NCBI GenBank assembly: GCA_946410125.1
Contig: CAMJZF010000013.1
Span: 1-35,609, forward strand
DNA length: 35,609 bases
Source: an uncultured Prevotellaceae bacterium
GTDB taxonomy: Bacteria; Bacteroidota; Bacteroidia; Bacteroidales; Muribaculaceae
Direction: 5' to 3'
Position 1 is the first letter of the stretch. Every line of letters starts with the position of its first letter. The position numbers and the translations under genes were made by a program. Below the pieces are notes generated by a model. The model saw only the letters and a list, made by a program, of their open reading frames with translations. It had not been told where the DNA came from and ran no database searches. Below are positions 17,958-26,860 of this stretch, piece after piece.

Positions 17958-19268
17958 ATGAATATACTTATTGTTGGCACTGGCTATGCAGGACTCGTTA
18001 CTGGAGCCTGTTTTGCCGATCTGGGAGTAAACGTCACTTGCGTTGACAACGACGCACGTAAGATAAACCTCTTGCTCTATGGCGGGTTGCCAATTTATGA
18101 GCAAGGCTTGGAAGACATGGTAAAGCGCTCGGTAGCAGCACGCAGGCTCAACTTTACGAGCAATTTCTCCAACGTCTTTAACGATGTTGACTATGTGTTT
18201 TGCACCGTCGACACGCCACCAGCCCAAAATGGCGGCACCGACCTTACTCAGGTCATCGACACCGCCACTCGGTTTGCCAACCAAATCAACAAGTATGCCG
18301 TATTTATCATCAAGTCGACTGTACCATTGGGCACATCCAAGAAGATTAAGGAATTGATAACGGACATCCTTGACAAGAGAAATGTCGACTTTGGATTTGA
18401 CGTGGTTTCCAACCCCGACTTCCTTACCGAGGGCAATGCAATCAAGAACTTTATGAAGCCCGACCGCATCATCCTCGGCATTGACAATGAGCGTTCACGC
18501 AAGGCAATGGACACGCTCTATCACCCTCTCAAGTTCAAATATTTCCCTGTAATTTATACCGACTCGACAACTGCCGAGATGATAAAATATGCCGCCACAT
18601 CGATGCTTGCCACACGCGTGAGTTTCATGAACGAAATCGCCAACCTGTGTGAGATTGTTGGCGCCGACATCAACATCGTGCGACACGGTGTGGGTACCGA
18701 CAGCCGCATTGGTCCCAAATATATCTACCCTGGCTGTGGCTATGGCGGCACTCTCTTCCCAAAGGACATCAACGACCTTATCGACATTGCCGAGAAAAAC
18801 GGATACTCGATGGAAGTGCTCAAGGCGGTCGACAAGGTTAACAACAAGCAGAAACAACGATTGTTTGAGAAATTCAGCACCTTCTACGGCGGTGACATAA
18901 AAGGCAAGACTGTGGCATTGTGGGGATTATCGTTCAAGCCTAACACCGACGACATTCGCGAGTCGCCCGCCATCACCACCATCGACATGCTTGTGCAGGC
19001 TGGCTGTCACGTGCGCGTCTATGACCCCGTGGCAATGAATGCTATCAAGTTCCGCTGGACCGACATTTACTGTGCTCTCGACATCTACGACGCCGTCAAC
19101 AAGGCCGATGCCGTGATGCTTGTCACCGAGTGGCGACAATTCAGGGTTCCCTCGTGGGAAAAGGTAAAGGAAGCAATGAATGTTCCACTAATCATCGATG
19201 GCCGCAACATCTATGACGGCAAGGAATTAGAAGACATAGGATTTACCTATTACTGCATTGGCAAGTAG
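17958..19268 (+). CDS. ugd: UDP-glucose 6-dehydrogenase family (nucleotide sugar dehydrogenase)
   Basis: MNILIVGTGYAGLVTGACFADLGVNVTCVDND; STVPLGTSKKI; PDFLTEGNAIKNFMKPDRIILG; GCGYGGTLFPKDINDL; LWGLSFKPNTDDIRESPA. Confidence 0.95.
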   Translation: MNILIVGTGYAGLVTGACFADLGVNVTCVDNDARKINLLLYGGLPIYEQGLEDMVKRSVAARRLNFTSNFSNVFNDVDYVFCTVDTPPAQNGGTDLTQVIDTATRFANQINKYAVFIIKSTVPLGTSKKIKELITDILDKRNVDFGFDVVSNPDFLTEGNAIKNFMKPDRIILGIDNERSRKAMDTLYHPLKFKYFPVIYTDSTTAEMIKYAATSMLATRVSFMNEIANLCEIVGADINIVRHGVGTDSRIGPKYIYPGCGYGGTLFPKDINDLIDIAEKNGYSMEVLKAVDKVNNKQKQRLFEKFSTFYGGDIKGKTVALWGLSFKPNTDDIRESPAITTIDMLVQAGCHVRVYDPVAMNAIKFRWTDIYCALDIYDAVNKADAVMLVTEWRQFRVPSWEKVKEAMNVPLIIDGRNIYDGKELEDIGFTYYCIGK

Positions 19269-20354
19269 CTACTTACTACTTAAGACAAACGCTTCCCAGC
19301 GTTTGATTAGCCCGGCCATGTCGTCGGGGAGTTCGCTATTGAAATCCATTTGCTCGCCAGTGCGTGGGTGTACGAAGCCAAGCGTCTTGGCATGAAGGGC
19401 TTGGCGAGGGCACTGCTTGAAGCAGTTGTAGATGAACTGCGCATAGCTCGATGAAGTGTTGCCACGCAAAATCTTGTCGCCCCCATAGCGCTCGTCGTTG
19501 AATAACGGATGCCCAATGTGGCGCATGTGAACGCGAATCTGATGAGTTCGTCCCGTCTCCAACTGGCATTGCACCACTGCCACATGGTTGAGGTTCTCAA
19601 TAGTGTGATAGTGGGTCACGGCATGCTTGCCCTGGTCGCCATCGGGGAAAACCGCCATTTGAAGGCGGTCGCGCAGGCTGCGCCCAATGTTGCCCTCTAT
19701 GGTGCCGTCAAGCTCCTTCATGGCACCCCACACCACCGCGATGTACTGGCGCTTAGTTGTCTTGTTGAAAAACTGCAAGCCCAATGAGGTCTTTGCGTCT
19801 GGGGTCTTGGCAACGACGAGCAAGCCGCTGGTGTCCTTGTCAATGCGATGAACAAGTCCCATGCGAGGATCGGTGACATCATAGTTTGGGTTATCCTTGA
19901 AGTGCCATGCGAGGGCATTGACAAGCGTGCCATCGTAGTTGCCATGCCCAGGATGCACACACATTCCAGCAGGCTTGTTAACCACCAGCAAATCCTCATC
20001 CTCGTAGACGATATTCAGCGGTATATCCTGTGCGATAATCTCATTCTCATATCGAGGTCGGTCCATGACCACCGAAATCTCATCACCGGGGTGCACACGG
20101 TAGTTACTCTTGACAGCGCGACCATTCACGCGTATGCACTGTGCCTCGGCTGCATTCTGAATGCGGTTGCGCGAGGTCCCCTTGATGCGCTCCACGAGAT
20201 ACTTGTCGATGCGCAGCAACACATGCCCAGGCTCCACCACATAGTGATAGTGCTCCCAGTAGTCACGCCCGTTCTCGGTAAAATCGGGGTCAGAAAAGTC
20301 GTTTTGAATTTCCAGCCTCTCGTCTTCGGGCAAATTATCGTCAAGTATAGCCAT
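19269..20354 (-). CDS. rluD: RluA/RluD family 23S rRNA pseudouridine synthase
   Basis: S4 domain (LLRIDKYLVERIKGTSRNRIQNA); MGLVHRIDKDTSGLLVVAKT; LETGRTHQIRVHMRHIGHPLFNDERYGG. Confidence 0.93.
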   Translation of the reverse strand: MAILDDNLPEDERLEIQNDFSDPDFTENGRDYWEHYHYVVEPGHVLLRIDKYLVERIKGTSRNRIQNAAEAQCIRVNGRAVKSNYRVHPGDEISVVMDRPRYENEIIAQDIPLNIVYEDEDLLVVNKPAGMCVHPGHGNYDGTLVNALAWHFKDNPNYDVTDPRMGLVHRIDKDTSGLLVVAKTPDAKTSLGLQFFNKTTKRQYIAVVWGAMKELDGTIEGNIGRSLRDRLQMAVFPDGDQGKHAVTHYHTIENLNHVAVVQCQLETGRTHQIRVHMRHIGHPLFNDERYGGDKILRGNTSSSYAQFIYNCFKQCPRQALHAKTLGFVHPRTGEQMDFNSELPDDMAGLIKRWEAFVLSSK

Positions 20355-20376
20355 GAATGATTAGTTCTATAAGAAA

Positions 20377-20409
20377 TGGGAGCTTTGCCATCTCATAACA
20401 CAGCTCCCA
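20377..20409 (-). terminator. Hairpin between the PASTA gene and rluD (possible terminator/attenuator)
   Basis: TGGGAGCT (20377-20384) / AGCTCCCA (20402-20409); on the minus strand followed by TTTCTTATAG. Confidence 0.45.
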
Positions 20410-20447
20410 CTTTTATTTGAGGTGAGTTCTTAAATTAACTTGAGTTT

Positions 20448-21104
20448 TTATTTTCTGGTTTCTTCGGGGTGAAGCTTAGCTTCGGCGGCTGCCTTTTCGC
20501 GTTGCTGGCGTTGGAGCGAGTCTTGAACATTGTCGGGAAGAACGTCAAACGGCATCTCAGGCACGAGTCCATCGCCCACCTCAATGCTGATTTGATCTTT
20601 TATCGACACCTTACTGCCAGGAGTGATTGGGTGACCATTGACCTTAACGGCAAGCACAAGACCCTCGTCGGCACTTGGGACAGTATCAACACTTACATAT
20701 TTAAATCCCATCGACGTTAATCGGTTAACCGCATCGCGACAAGAGATGTCACTCAAGATAGGGAGGTTCACCATCTTGGGATTGAAAGCATTTATTGTCA
20801 AGTAAATGACACGTGTAGTCTTAGCCATGGCATTTCCTTTGGGCTCCTGCTCAAGCACCATGCCTGGCTTAATAGCCTCGTTGAAGAGTGAATCGCTGAT
20901 TTCCCATTCAAATCCTGCCGCCTCAATCTTGCGAATAGCGTTCTCAAGCGACATGTTGCGCACGCTGGGAACCTTTGCCTCCTGCCCATGCAAGGTAAAC
21001 ACGTCAATCAACAGGTAGAGTGAATACCACACCAGGAAAAAAACTATAATAACTCCCAACAGATTAAACAGGATGGGATGTTTCTTGCTAAAATCTCCAA
21101 ACAT
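20448..21104 (-). CDS. Single-TM protein with two PASTA domains
   Basis: N-term TM LFNLLGVIIVFFLVWYSLYLLIDVF; VPSVRNMSLENAIRKIEAAGFEWEI...VLEQEPKGNAMAKTTRVIYLTI; second PASTA NLPILSDISCRDAVNRLTSMGFKYV. Confidence 0.88.
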   Translation of the reverse strand: MFGDFSKKHPILFNLLGVIIVFFLVWYSLYLLIDVFTLHGQEAKVPSVRNMSLENAIRKIEAAGFEWEISDSLFNEAIKPGMVLEQEPKGNAMAKTTRVIYLTINAFNPKMVNLPILSDISCRDAVNRLTSMGFKYVSVDTVPSADEGLVLAVKVNGHPITPGSKVSIKDQISIEVGDGLVPEMPFDVLPDNVQDSLQRQQREKAAAEAKLHPEETRK

Positions 21105-21145
21105 ATATTATGTTACTAAAATCGTTAGTTTTCGTTTTAAACGCA

Positions 21146-21177
21146 CAAAGATAGCAATTTGGGGCTAAATGGACAAA
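21146..21177 (-). promoter_or_regulatory. Bacteroidetes-type promoter for the PASTA/rluD unit
   Basis: Minus strand TTTG (21177-21174), N20, TATCTTTG (21153-21146); 42 bp upstream of the ATG. Confidence 0.7.
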
Positions 21178-21242
21178 CAAAAACCTTTTTTTTGAGCATT
21201 TTTGAGCTAATCTCTCTTCAAAGCCAGAGTTGAGACTTTGCC

Positions 21243-22208
21243 TTATTTTAAATTCCAGCCACTCAGGTCAAAACCTCGCATGAAGTCGGGAGCAGGCATG
21301 CGACGCTTGCCCGAGAGCTGCAGCGAGAGTATTTCGAGCGAGCCATCTGCACAATCAACCACAAGGCGTTTTCCATCGGCAGTGATAGTGCCAGGCACAG
21401 CACTACCCTTTGGTACCGGCTCTCCGGTAGCAAAAATCTTGACGTGGAGTGCGTTACCTGCCTTGTCAACAAGCTCACTCCATGCTGCTGGATAAGGCGA
21501 GAGCCCCCGAATGTGGTTATAAACCTGCTCGGCTGGACGGTTCCAGTCGACACGGCAAGTCTCGGTAAAAATCTTGGGGGCTGGTGTGGGTTGCTCGCCT
21601 GCCGTGAGCATCTGGTCTTGCGGAATAGGCTTGACGGTGCCGGCAATAATAGCGTCAACAGTGTCGATTACCATATTGGCACCGAGCTTCATTAGTCGGT
21701 CGTGAACAACTTCTACATTATCGGTACGCCCAATCTCAATGGACTTTTGCTGTATCACATCGCCGGTATCAATTTCATGCTTGAGGAAAAAGGTGGTGAC
21801 ACCAGTCTCCTTGTCGCCATTCATCACAGCCCAGTTGATTGGAGCTGCGCCACGATACTTGGGCAACAGCGAGGCATGAAGGTTGAAAGTGCCCAACGGC
21901 GGCATCGACCACACGACCTCAGGGAGCATGCGGAAGGCTATAACAATGTGCAACTGAGCATTAAGGCTGCGAAGCTCGTTGACAAAGTTCTCGTCTTTGA
22001 GTCGCTCGGGCTGCATGAGATGTAGGACCTGCTGAACGGCATACTGCTTTACTGCCGACTGCAACATCTTGTGTCCACGACCTGCAGGCTTGTCGGGCAT
22101 AGTTACCACACCAACAACGTTATAACCGCCCTCAACCAGTAGCCGCAAACTCTCGACGGCAAAGTCGGGGGTACCGAAAAATACTATTCTAAGGTCTTCT
22201 TTTGTCAT
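21243..22208 (-). CDS. fmt: Methionyl-tRNA formyltransferase
   Basis: LRIVFFGTPDFAVESLRLLVEGGYNVVGVVTMPDKPAGRGHK; FNLHASLLPKYRGAAPINWAVMNGDKETGVTTFFL; DTGDVI. Confidence 0.96.
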   Translation of the reverse strand: MTKEDLRIVFFGTPDFAVESLRLLVEGGYNVVGVVTMPDKPAGRGHKMLQSAVKQYAVQQVLHLMQPERLKDENFVNELRSLNAQLHIVIAFRMLPEVVWSMPPLGTFNLHASLLPKYRGAAPINWAVMNGDKETGVTTFFLKHEIDTGDVIQQKSIEIGRTDNVEVVHDRLMKLGANMVIDTVDAIIAGTVKPIPQDQMLTAGEQPTPAPKIFTETCRVDWNRPAEQVYNHIRGLSPYPAAWSELVDKAGNALHVKIFATGEPVPKGSAVPGTITADGKRLVVDCADGSLEILSLQLSGKRRMPAPDFMRGFDLSGWNLK

Positions 22209-22262
22209 TTTCAGAAAATAAAATATGAAATTATAGTGTCTATAGTAACTATTATACTATTA

Positions 22263-24101
22263 TTAATCGTAACTGTAATGCTTCAATAGTTCGCGGTAAG
22301 AGTTGAAAATTTTTGATTTAGATACAAAGCCAACATACTTGCCCTTTTCTACCACCGGCAAGTTCCATGCCTTGGTCTCGTCAAAGGTTTTCATCACATG
22401 CTCCATGGGGGTGTCAACCTCGATTTGTGCTGGAGGAGCAGCCATAAAACGCTCCACATAGATGCGACGATAAAGGTCGGGGCGGAACATGATGTTGCGA
22501 ATGTCATCAAGAAGAACCACACCCAACAAATAACCATTGTCATCAATAACAGGAAACAGGTTGCGCGAGCTCTGTGCTATCACGTCGACCATTTCCTTAA
22601 GGCTCATCTTGGGATGAACTGGTGTGAAATCCTTCTCTATCACGCTGTCAATCTTGAGCAAAGTGAGCACCGATTTATCTTTATGATGGGTCAGCAACTC
22701 CCCACGCTTTGCCAAGCGACGTGAATATATACCGTAAGGCAGCATTATGCGAGAAGTGAGATAAGACACCACCGAAACAATCAACAATGGCAAGAACAGC
22801 TCATAGCCACCGGTCATCTCGGCGGTTAAAAAAATTGCCATGAGTGGGGCGTGCATCACACCAGCCATCACACCAGCCATGCCAAGCAAGGCAAAATTCT
22901 TGTGCGACAACGGAAGTGCCTGATCTACTACTCCCAGCGAGTTGAGCAAGAAGGCAAAGAAGAAACCTGCCATGCAACCCACATAAAGCGAGGGCGCAAA
23001 TGTTCCTCCCACACCGCCACCGCCGTTGGTGGCACTGGTGGCAAACACCTTAGTAAAGCACAGGCATCCCACAAGAGCAACAGCCCACCACACGCTATTG
23101 TGGTGATCATAGAACAAGCTATTGTCGAAGAGTGGCTTCACATCGCCGTTGAGCAGACTGTTTATTGCTCCATAACCTTCGCCATAGAGTGCAGGAAACA
23201 GGAAGATGAGAGAACTGAGAATCACCGCACCTATGGCAAAACGAACCCAAGGGTTCCTGATGCGTGCAAACATGTTCTCCATCATCTCTATTGTCTTGTT
23301 GAAATAGAACGAGACAAAGCCACAGAACAAGCCAAGCAATATCACAAATGGAATGCGTGAAGTGAAGAACGGCTCGCTTTGTGAGAAGAAAAACTCGACA
23401 TTATAGCCGGTAAACACATAAGCCACGGTGGCTCCTGTCACCGATGAAATAATCAAGGGCACCACCGAACGGGAGTTCAAGTCGATAAGCAGCACCTCGA
23501 TAGTGAAAAGAACACCTGCTATCGGGGCTTTGAAAATGCCGGCGATACCCGCTGCGGCACCACAACCCACAAGCAGCATGAGTGTCTGTGGTGACAATCG
23601 GAAAAACTGCCCAAGATTGGAGCCAATGGCAGCACCAGTAAACACAATAGGTCCCTCGGCTCCAACCGAACCGCCAAAACCAATAGTCACCGACGAGGCA
23701 GCCAGCGAAGCATACATGTTGTGGGGCTTCAAACGGCTCTTGCGCTGGGCAATAGCATAGAGCACACGGGTAACACCATGATAGATATCGTCTTTGACTA
23801 CATAACGCACATAAAGACCCGCGAGCAAAACACCCACAATAGGGAAAACAAGATATTCATAGTTCCCGCTTGAAATGTGCACATGCTTGGTGAGCAGTCC
23901 TGCTATAAAACCGATAAGGAATTTCAGCAACACTGCTGCCAGTCCCGACACAGCGCCAACCACCAGTGCCAGCACCACAACAAAGGTTTTTTCCTTGATG
24001 TGGGTCTCACGCCAATGCCGCAACCGTCCAATCCATCGACCAAACCATGATTCTTCGGGTTGAATGTTGTCTTTATTTACCCTGCCGTAACTATTCATCA
24101 C
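22263..24101 (-). CDS. ClC-family chloride channel/antiporter with C-terminal tandem CBS domains
   Basis: GFGGSVGAEGPIVFTGAAIGSNLGQ; KAPIAGVLFTIEVLL; GGGGVGGTFAPSLYVGCMAG; CBS pair near C-terminus. Confidence 0.94.
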   Translation of the reverse strand: MMNSYGRVNKDNIQPEESWFGRWIGRLRHWRETHIKEKTFVVVLALVVGAVSGLAAVLLKFLIGFIAGLLTKHVHISSGNYEYLVFPIVGVLLAGLYVRYVVKDDIYHGVTRVLYAIAQRKSRLKPHNMYASLAASSVTIGFGGSVGAEGPIVFTGAAIGSNLGQFFRLSPQTLMLLVGCGAAAGIAGIFKAPIAGVLFTIEVLLIDLNSRSVVPLIISSVTGATVAYVFTGYNVEFFFSQSEPFFTSRIPFVILLGLFCGFVSFYFNKTIEMMENMFARIRNPWVRFAIGAVILSSLIFLFPALYGEGYGAINSLLNGDVKPLFDNSLFYDHHNSVWWAVALVGCLCFTKVFATSATNGGGGVGGTFAPSLYVGCMAGFFFAFLLNSLGVVDQALPLSHKNFALLGMAGVMAGVMHAPLMAIFLTAEMTGGYELFLPLLIVSVVSYLTSRIMLPYGIYSRRLAKRGELLTHHKDKSVLTLLKIDSVIEKDFTPVHPKMSLKEMVDVIAQSSRNLFPVIDDNGYLLGVVLLDDIRNIMFRPDLYRRIYVERFMAAPPAQIEVDTPMEHVMKTFDETKAWNLPVVEKGKYVGFVSKSKIFNSYRELLKHYSYD

Positions 24102-25513
24102 ACGCCCTTTCCTGTAACTACAATTTTAATAGTATAAGCAAGTATCTTCACATCGTTTAGCAACGACATGTTCTCAATGTACAGCAAGTCATAGTCGAGC
24201 CGCTCAAGCATTTCATCGACATTGCGAGCATAACCAAACTTTACCTGACCCATCGACGTGATGCCTGGTCTAACCTGATGAACAAGAAGGTAGGCAGGCT
24301 TACGTGCCACAATCTGGTCGATATAGTATTGACGCTCAGGCCTGGGACCCACAAGCGACATGTCGCCCTTGAGCACGTTCCAGAACTGTGGCAACTCATC
24401 GATGCGATACTTGCGCAAGAAATGTCCCATGCGGGTAATGCGAGGGTCATTGTCGCTCGAGAGCTGAGGCACATTGTCTTTCTCGGCATCTACAACCATC
24501 GAACGGAACTTGTGAATCTTGAACTTCTTATTGTGATAGCCCACACGCTCTTGACTGAAAATTACAGGACCCCTTGAGTCCATTTTTATCATTATCGATA
24601 CTGTCAGGTAGATTGGGCTTAGCAATATCATTAATATTATAGAAACGACAATATCAAGCACCCTCTTGATATTCTTGCCTCCCTCGCTCATGGTGTTGCC
24701 GCCAATGTCGACAAGCGGATCACCATAGAGGTTGCTGAAACGGGCGCGCGACATGAACATGTTGTTCTTGTCGGGGGTCATCTTTATTGGGACGTTAAGG
24801 GCATACAGACGATCTATAACAGCAAGCATCTGCTCCATGCTTTGCTTGGTGGGAACAACAATCACCTCGCTCACGTCATATTCCTGACACTTTTGACCAA
24901 TCTGGTCAATCTCAAAGACAGGCAAATTTATATCCTTGACACGGTTTTCTCCAGGAAGGTCAACAAAGCCCACCACATTGTAGCCAAAGGTGTTTATCGT
25001 CTTTTTAAGGCGCTGGTAAAAAGCATATCCCGACGCTCCACTGCCAACAATCAGGGCATTGAACTGCAACTCGCCATTCCTTATCCTGCGAGTGCAGGCA
25101 TTGGTAATGAACAGGCGCACAACGTAAACAGCCACAAAAAGCAGTGCTCCAAGAAGAAGTATCACCTCATAATTGTCAATGCGGTTGTCGGCAAGGTCGT
25201 TGATAAGGGCCAGCAGGAACACCATGAAGCTGTTGCACACGGCACTTATCAGTGTTATAATGAACTCCTGCAATCGCGACTTGCGATAAGGAATATTATA
25301 GTAACCCGAAAGATAATAGACAAACATCATCAGCAACGGGAAAACAACTTGCCCCACAATTACATTTCCCGACAGCAAGAACGACTGCAACTCGACATAT
25401 CCCCTTACAAACCCTAAGTGGAATCGCAAGATATTGAAAATAAACCAAGCCACATTAGACGACAAATAATCGCCTACGACATATTTCATTCTTTGTTTAC
25501 GCTCGCCTGTCAT
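24098..25513 (-). CDS. WcaJ-type polyprenyl-phosphate sugar-1-phosphate transferase
   Basis: Multi-TM N-term, CoA-binding-like middle (ALIVGSGASGYAFYQRL), C-term bacterial sugar transferase KRVLDIVVSIILMILLSPIYLTVSIMIKMDSRGPVIFSQERVGYHNKKFKIHKFRSM...FLRKYRIDELPQFWNVLKGDMSLVGPRPE. Confidence 0.93.
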   Translation of the reverse strand: MTGERKQRMKYVVGDYLSSNVAWFIFNILRFHLGFVRGYVELQSFLLSGNVIVGQVVFPLLMMFVYYLSGYYNIPYRKSRLQEFIITLISAVCNSFMVFLLALINDLADNRIDNYEVILLLGALLFVAVYVVRLFITNACTRRIRNGELQFNALIVGSGASGYAFYQRLKKTINTFGYNVVGFVDLPGENRVKDINLPVFEIDQIGQKCQEYDVSEVIVVPTKQSMEQMLAVIDRLYALNVPIKMTPDKNNMFMSRARFSNLYGDPLVDIGGNTMSEGGKNIKRVLDIVVSIILMILLSPIYLTVSIMIKMDSRGPVIFSQERVGYHNKKFKIHKFRSMVVDAEKDNVPQLSSDNDPRITRMGHFLRKYRIDELPQFWNVLKGDMSLVGPRPERQYYIDQIVARKPAYLLVHQVRPGITSMGQVKFGYARNVDEMLERLDYDLLYIENMSLLNDVKILAYTIKIVVTGKGV

Positions 25514-25557
25514 TTGTCAATTATCCAAAGTCGCAATTAGTTCTTACGAGGGAGTTA

Positions 25558-26118
25558 TTACCTAATTATCTTGAATGTGCCGTCGCTGTGGAGCATGATG
25601 ATGTTAGATGCAACGTGGGGAGTATCGTCTTGCCGACGATATTTCACAACATAGTCAACCCCTTGCTTGATTTCTTCACTAATATCGCCAAAGGTCTTCG
25701 CACCGGGCTCACCGCTCACATTAGCCGACGTTGACACGATTGGTTTGCCAAACTCGGCACAAAGTCGCTGGCAAAACGCCTCATGCGGAACACGAATCCC
25801 CAACGAGTCGTTCTCACCAAGTAAATTGGGTGCTACATTAAAGGCTCCATCATAAATTATGGTCAGTGGTTTAACTGCAACATCGAGCAATTCACGCGCC
25901 ATCTCAGGCACGTCAATCACATAGTGGTCAAGATGCTCAGCACTGTCGAGAAGCACAATCAGTGCCTTGTTGTCATCTCTTTTTTTTAAGGCATATACCT
26001 TCTTTACCGCCTCCTCGCAAGTGGCATCACACCCTATTCCCCAAATCGTATCGGTGGGATAAAGGATGAGACCTCCGCGGTTGAGCACATCTATGCAAGA
26101 TTTAATATCTTCGTCCAT
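25558..26118 (-). CDS. L-threonylcarbamoyladenylate synthase (Sua5/YciO/YrdC family)
   Basis: GGLILYPTDTIWGIGCDAT; KVYALKKRDDNKALIVLLDS; LGIRVPHEAFCQRLC; PIVSTSANVSGEPGAKTFGDI. Confidence 0.94.
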   Translation of the reverse strand: MDEDIKSCIDVLNRGGLILYPTDTIWGIGCDATCEEAVKKVYALKKRDDNKALIVLLDSAEHLDHYVIDVPEMARELLDVAVKPLTIIYDGAFNVAPNLLGENDSLGIRVPHEAFCQRLCAEFGKPIVSTSANVSGEPGAKTFGDISEEIKQGVDYVVKYRRQDDTPHVASNIIMLHSDGTFKIIR

Positions 26119-26283
26119 TTACACGTCTTTTTATTTGCGCCTTCAAGAGCACAATCTCAAATCAAATAACAAAGGTAGCACAAAGTGACCGATAAAAAAA
26201 GTAAATTTCACTTTTTTACCCGTTTTAATAAAAATAATTGTTAAATCACGGTTTTTATTACCCCCTTCGATTAATATTTTTGG

Positions 26284-26291
26284 TAAGTTTG
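26284..26291 (+). promoter_or_regulatory. Candidate Bacteroidetes -7 element for the FMN-binding protein gene
   Basis: TAAGTTTG matches TAnnTTTG, 33 bp upstream of the ATG; no clear -33 TTTG. Confidence 0.45.
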
Positions 26292-26323
26292 CAGTCTAAT
26301 TCAATAAAAAAACGAACAATAAT

Positions 26324-26770
26324 ATGAAAAAGATTTATGTAACCCTTTCTATCGTGGCAATTGCTTTATTGGCTATGGCACCAAGTGCTATGGCTAAAGG
26401 CAAGAAGAGCACGTCACCACAAGTTATCTACACTGGTGAGATTGCCAAGAAGGTGATTGGCTACAACGGCACAACACCACTTAATATCACCATTACTAAC
26501 GGTAAAATCACCAACATCGAGGCTCTTGGCAACAAGGAGACTCCAGCCTACTTCAACAAAGCTAAAGAAAAAGTCTTCAAGCAATACATTGGCAAGAGTG
26601 TAAACGAGGCTCTAAAGTTAGATGCCGATGTTGCTACCGGAGCCACCTATTCGAGCGAAGCCCTCATCAAAAACATCAAGATGGGACTCGAGAAAGCCAA
26701 AGGCAGCAAGAGCGACAAAACCGCCAAGAAAGCCTCAAAATCTAAAGGCAAGAAACGAATGACAAGATAA
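26324..26770 (+). CDS. Exported FMN-binding domain protein (predicted covalent flavinylation site)
   Basis: Signal peptide MKKIYVTLSIVAIALLAMAPSAMA; GYNGTTPLNITITNGKITNIEALGNKETPAYFNKA; DVATGATYSSEALI matches the Dxx(S/T)GAT flavinylation motif; Lys-rich tail. Confidence 0.88.
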   Translation: MKKIYVTLSIVAIALLAMAPSAMAKGKKSTSPQVIYTGEIAKKVIGYNGTTPLNITITNGKITNIEALGNKETPAYFNKAKEKVFKQYIGKSVNEALKLDADVATGATYSSEALIKNIKMGLEKAKGSKSDKTAKKASKSKGKKRMTR

Positions 26771-26792
26771 AAATCGATACTTTAAAAGTCAG

Positions 26793-26826
26793 GGTTGCGC
26801 TCCTTCAGTGAAGTGCAACCTTTTTT
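26793..26826 (+). terminator. Rho-independent terminator after the FMN-binding gene
   Basis: GGTTGCGCT (26793-26801) / AGTGCAACC (26812-26820), one G-U pair, followed by TTTTTT. Confidence 0.85.
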
Positions 26827-26860
26827 ATAATATTAATGCCATTCTCCCGTTTTATAAGCA

